This document shows positions 36,873 through 40,403 of a stretch of 40,403 bases of DNA, piece after piece. Positions within the stretch are counted from its first letter, which is position 1; each line of letters opens with the position of its first letter. The notes beneath the pieces are model-generated. The model did not search any database, had not been told where the DNA came from, and saw only the letters and a program-made list of their open reading frames with translations. The position numbers and the translations under genes were made by a program. Source of the DNA: an uncultured Verrucomicrobiota bacterium (GTDB lineage Bacteria; Verrucomicrobiota; Verrucomicrobiia; Verrucomicrobiales; Verrucomicrobiaceae); NCBI GenBank assembly GCA_903960845.1, contig CAJCCF010000571.1:1-40403 (forward strand), given 5' to 3'.

Positions 36873-37474
36873 TCTATATATAGGTGCTCATCGCCGCTGC
36901 GGTGGGGATTGGCTGCCACTTGCCTGAACAGGGGAAGGCGCTGAAACCCTTGGGTGATGGCTTCATCAAGATGATGATCGCGCCGATCATCTTCTGCATG
37001 GTCGTGCATGGAATGTCTTCGATGGGCGACCTGAAAAAACTCGGGTATGTCGGTGCTAAAACGCTGCTCTACTTCGAAATCGTCTCCACGCTCGCGCTCT
37101 CCATCAGGTTGCTAGTGGTCAAAGTGCTTTAGCCCGGTGTGGGTTTTCATGACCTGGCTGACTATGGCAGGTGTCTTCCTCGCTCAGACCACGGACACCC
37201 CGCTTGATTTCGCCCAGCAACTCAGCCTCATGCTCGTCGCCATGATCACCTCAAAAGGTGCAAGCAGTGTCGCGGGTGCCGGGTATTCCCATCGAGTCAC
37301 TTGCCGTGATCGTTGGCATCGATCCGCTTCATGAGCGAGTGCCGTGCTTTGACCAATCTCATCGGCAACGGTGTTGCCACCATTGCCATCAGTCGCTGGG
37401 AAGGGGAGGTCACTCCAGAAATTCTCCGTGCCAATCTCCGCCATGCCACAGCGTCTCCTGCCAAGCGAAGTTAA
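36873..37474 (+). pseudogene. dctA: decayed C4-dicarboxylate transporter (DctA) remnant
   Basis: DctA-like pieces in successive frames: [72 protein letters not shown] (frame 2), VFMTWLTMAGVFLAQTTDTPLDFAQQLSLMLVAMITSKGASSVAGAG (frame 3), [16 protein letters not shown] (frame 1), [37 protein letters not shown] (frame 2). Central part absent. Confidence 0.9.
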
Positions 37475-37648
37475 ACGCCAGGCGCCAGAGCTCTGCTTCT
37501 GAGTAGAAAGCGGGCTGGGGTCCTGCATCGCGTTTCAGGGATCACCTGATGACTGGTGCCAATCCCTCCCTGATAATTCACACCTGACGCTTCGATGCTG
37601 GGAAAATCGGGCTAGGTTTCAAGCGGCTTGTGCTACGATTGCTTCGCC

Positions 37649-38509
37649 ATGCGATTGGTTATTATCATCCTGTGTCTCCTGTTATCTCCGGGCACTTATG
37701 CCCAGATCACGGGATTGGCTGCTTGGGCTGGATTGGTGACCAAGAGCCCGCTCGGAAGTTACCCACTGCTGACACCGTGTCGTATCGAATACGATTTGAG
37801 TTGGAACAATCTCGTCTCCGCCGGCACCGCCAAGATTCGATTTCAGGATCTCGATGGCCTTTGGGTGGCGCGTGCTGAGGCCGGGACAAATGGGCTGGCT
37901 CGTGCGTTGTGGCGCTACGATTGCACGATGGCCAGTGTGCTCGATTCCACGGTCCTGAGATCGCTCTACATGGAACACAGCGAGACTGATTCCGACGAAA
38001 CGGTGAGTTACCGCGTGCAGTTCCGTCCTGGCGATGTCGTGACGGAGGCCAAAGTGAGTCCCAAAAAGGGAGCGGCGTCGCTCAAATACAGCATCTGTCC
38101 GTATGCACCGGTGGACGATCTCCAGTCTGCGATCCTCTATCTGCGCAGCCAGCCGCTTGCCGCCGGGGATGCCATCACGCGGGTGATTCAGCCCTTTGAT
38201 CGTCCCTATCTGGCAACTTTCACTGTCATGACTCGAGAGTCGCGCAAAGTCGATGGCAAGGCCTATCCAACGATTCGTTTGGATGTGAAGATCCGCAAGC
38301 TCGACACCACCAGGCTCGAGCTGGCCAGTTATAAAAAGATGAAGACCGCCACCATTTGGGTCAGTGATGACGCCTGGCGCCTCCCTGTGGAAATGCATGC
38401 CCGCATCTGGGTTGGTTTCATTTCTGCCACACTGACCAAACGTGAATTGCTCATTGGCCCCAATGCCAAAGCGACGCTGCCGGCTTCCATGGTGGTCAAA
38501 GAACAGTGA
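37649..38509 (+). CDS. secreted DUF3108-like protein
   Basis: Signal MRLVIIILCLLLSPGTYAQ; PCRIEYDLSWNNLVSAGTAKIRFQD...DLQSAILYLRSQPLAAGDAITRVIQPFDRPYLATFTVMTRE...IWVSDDAWRLPVEMHARIWVGFISATL; DUF3108 pattern. Confidence 0.75.
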   Translation: MRLVIIILCLLLSPGTYAQITGLAAWAGLVTKSPLGSYPLLTPCRIEYDLSWNNLVSAGTAKIRFQDLDGLWVARAEAGTNGLARALWRYDCTMASVLDSTVLRSLYMEHSETDSDETVSYRVQFRPGDVVTEAKVSPKKGAASLKYSICPYAPVDDLQSAILYLRSQPLAAGDAITRVIQPFDRPYLATFTVMTRESRKVDGKAYPTIRLDVKIRKLDTTRLELASYKKMKTATIWVSDDAWRLPVEMHARIWVGFISATLTKRELLIGPNAKATLPASMVVKEQ

Positions 38510-38582
38510 CTGTTATTTGTTAGACCGGTTTTCCAAACGCTCCGGGTTCGAATCCCGCTTTGAGGAGTTCTTCGAGGGTGTT

Positions 38583-39332
38583 TCACTCCGTTAGCACAAG
38601 CATCGCCGCAAAGGTGTTGGGCGTGAATTTCGTGCCCGGGGCAGGGGAGGTGATCATCTGGGAGATGTCGCCATCGAGATACAGCGCATCCTGACAGCCG
38701 AGATGAAGAAACAACCGTGCAAGCTGATGGAAGGTCACACGTCCCTTCATTCGATTCTCTCGATCACTCATCACAAAAACAATTTCTTTTGTCCCTGACA
38801 CGATCCCCACGGCACTGCGTTGTCGCAAATTGGTTGATTTGACATTGAATGCCGGATGGATCATGCCCCGCCTCAGGATCAGTGGACCCGATTGACTGGC
38901 CAGACGCGGTTTGATTGTTAGCGCGGGATATTCTCCCGATTCCACGATTCCCGGGCCGTGTTGTGCATCAAGAAAAAATATCCCATTCGGTTTCATGAAG
39001 AAGTTACCCTCACCATCAGCGAGGTTGAGCGGGACCAGAATTTTTCCGTCACCTATAGTTAGACCGCAGGGCTTGGGGCCTCTCTCATAGATCCCTGCAT
39101 TCGTTGCAAAGGCGATCTTCTTTCCCTCCCCCTCGATCTGCTGCTGAAGTGCTCCAAAATTCGAGAGAGGCTTTCCCTCAGGATCCAGCCAGCGCAGATG
39201 CATCTTGGATTGCTGCGCCACAGGCACGCGCTGAACTTGATACAAGGCACCTTCGTATTCCAACGAGTCCGTGGCGAGAAGAGCTGGAGCGATGGCGAGG
39301 CTGAGGAACGCTAGAAGGCGGTGTTTCATCAA
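38583..39332 (-). CDS. phosphodiester glycosidase (DUF2233/NAGPA) family protein
   Basis: MMKHRLLAFLSLAIAPALLATDSLEYEGALYQVQRVPV...KKIAFATNAGIYERGPKPCGLTIGDGKILVPLN...FFMKPNGIFFLD...RSAVGIVSGTKEIVFVMSD...CQDALYLDGDISQMI. Confidence 0.85.
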   Translation of the reverse strand: MMKHRLLAFLSLAIAPALLATDSLEYEGALYQVQRVPVAQQSKMHLRWLDPEGKPLSNFGALQQQIEGEGKKIAFATNAGIYERGPKPCGLTIGDGKILVPLNLADGEGNFFMKPNGIFFLDAQHGPGIVESGEYPALTIKPRLASQSGPLILRRGMIHPAFNVKSTNLRQRSAVGIVSGTKEIVFVMSDRENRMKGRVTFHQLARLFLHLGCQDALYLDGDISQMITSPAPGTKFTPNTFAAMLVLTE

Positions 39333-39642
39333 GGCGGTTATATCACATTATTAAGAAGTCCATTCTGATAACTTGGAAGTCTAAAAATCCGGAATTGACG
39401 GAGTGCGCGTTGGGCCACGTTGTTCTGAAAATTCGCTGAGCTTGAGGGAAGGGCAGGGTACTCGCTCGGTAAAATAGGAACTGAGAGTGTATTCGAAAGA
39501 ACACTTATTGGGTTGCACTATTGACTCCGTTCGTCAGGGATTTGAAGTAGTTCGTCCTCAAATTGAAATGAGTTGAGGCTAAGTTTTGGCTTCGCCAACC
39601 TTCCCGTGTGCTGTTCGTATGTTTCGAATCTCTACGGATAAT

Positions 39643-40403
39643 TTAACCCTTCCTCAACATCACCGCCAGCAACGAAATTTCTGCAGGAGTGACGCCTTGG
39701 ATGCGTGCGGCTTGACCGAGGGTGGCGGGGCGGATTTCGGTGAGGCGGAGTTGGGCTTCTTTTTTCAGGCTGTGGACTTTGCTGTAATCAAAGTCTGGGG
39801 GGATGGCGTGGCCGTCCATGCGGGCCGTTTTTCCGATCATGTTCTCCTGACGCTGGACGTAACCCTCGTATTTCAGGCTGTAATCGAGCTGTTGCCAGAC
39901 GGGATCGGGAAACTCGGCGCGAAGCTCTGCGGGGAGTTTGGTGTGGTCGTTTTCGGTGCGGCGAACCCAGGAATGCAGTTTCATGCCTTCGTGACTCGTG
40001 ATTTGGGCGAACTGCATCGCTTTGGCGAGGAGGTCGGCTTTCTCCTGAGTGAGGCGGTTGCGCGTGGGGCAGGTGAGGCCGATCTCCGCAGCGCGCGGGG
40101 TGAGGCGGAGATCGCAATTGTCCTGACGTAGGAGCAGGCGATACTCGGCGCGGGAGGTGAAGAGCCGATAAGGTTCAGTGACACCCTTGGTCACAAGGTC
40201 GTCGATCAGAACTCCGAGGTAGGCTTCGCTGCGGCTGAGAATGAACGGTGCTTTACCCTGCACTTTCAGCGCGGCATTGGCTCCGGCGAGTAATCCCTGA
40301 CCGCCGGCTTCTTCGTAACCGGAAGTGCCATTGATCTGCCCCGCGAAGTAGAGGCCTGAAACGAGTTTCGTTTCCAGCGTCGGATAAAGTTGGGTCGGTG
40401 GGC
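39643..40403 (-). CDS. mnmG: tRNA uridine-5-carboxymethylaminomethyl modification enzyme MnmG (GidA), 5' part beyond right window edge
   Basis: Reverse-strand frame open to the window edge: PTQLYPTLETKLVSGLYFAGQINGTSGYEEAGGQGLLAGANAALKVQGKAPFILSRSEAYLGVLIDDLVTKGVTEPYRLFTSRAEYRLLLRQDNCDLRLTPRAAEIGL. Confidence 0.96.
   Translation of the reverse strand, partial: PPTQLYPTLETKLVSGLYFAGQINGTSGYEEAGGQGLLAGANAALKVQGKAPFILSRSEAYLGVLIDDLVTKGVTEPYRLFTSRAEYRLLLRQDNCDLRLTPRAAEIGLTCPTRNRLTQEKADLLAKAMQFAQITSHEGMKLHSWVRRTENDHTKLPAELRAEFPDPVWQQLDYSLKYEGYVQRQENMIGKTARMDGHAIPPDFDYSKVHSLKKEAQLRLTEIRPATLGQAARIQGVTPAEISLLAVMLRKG

Noticed and set aside
38493-38505. AACAGTGACTGTT palindrome over the DUF3108 stop codon
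   Set aside because: Single-base spacer and no T tract, so not a terminator; likely chance palindrome.
1-40403. CRISPR arrays, transposases, phage genes, toxin-antitoxin or restriction systems
   Set aside because: No regularly spaced direct repeats and no recognisable transposase, integrase, phage, Cas or RM proteins in any frame of the track.

Overview
The window looks like a chromosomal segment of a Verrucomicrobia-like bacterium (lineage inferred from gene content: PSCyt1/DUF1549/DUF1553, DUF1501 and DUF1080 families). Nearly all of it is protein-coding. Both edges cut genes: an AarF/UbiB-family kinase at the left and mnmG at the right. Housekeeping genes include proC, an RsuA-family pseudouridine synthase, a DEAD-box helicase, aroC, rnc, infA, ssb, tRNA-His(GTG) and tRNA-Leu(TAA). 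Accessory modules are: (i) a LuxR/NarL-type two-component system followed by a large c-type-cytochrome DUF1549/DUF1553 protein, where the kinase sensor region and the cytochrome protein carry visibly similar discoidin-like modules; (ii) a glycolate-utilisation cluster (aminotransferase, glcD, glcE, glcF, small membrane protein, lctP/glcA-type permease); (iii) a tightly coupled methyltransferase, pyruvyltransferase-glycosyltransferase fusion and sulfotransferase cassette; (iv) two DUF1501 genes with no DUF1549/1553 gene next to them; (v) a strongly decayed dctA pseudogene. The two most striking observations are a translation initiation factor IF-1 with a ~130-residue Pro/Gly/Arg/Tyr-rich N-terminal extension that has no internal start codon, and the discoidin-like modules shared by the kinase and the adjacent cytochrome protein. 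All family calls come from reading the translations; no database searches were run.
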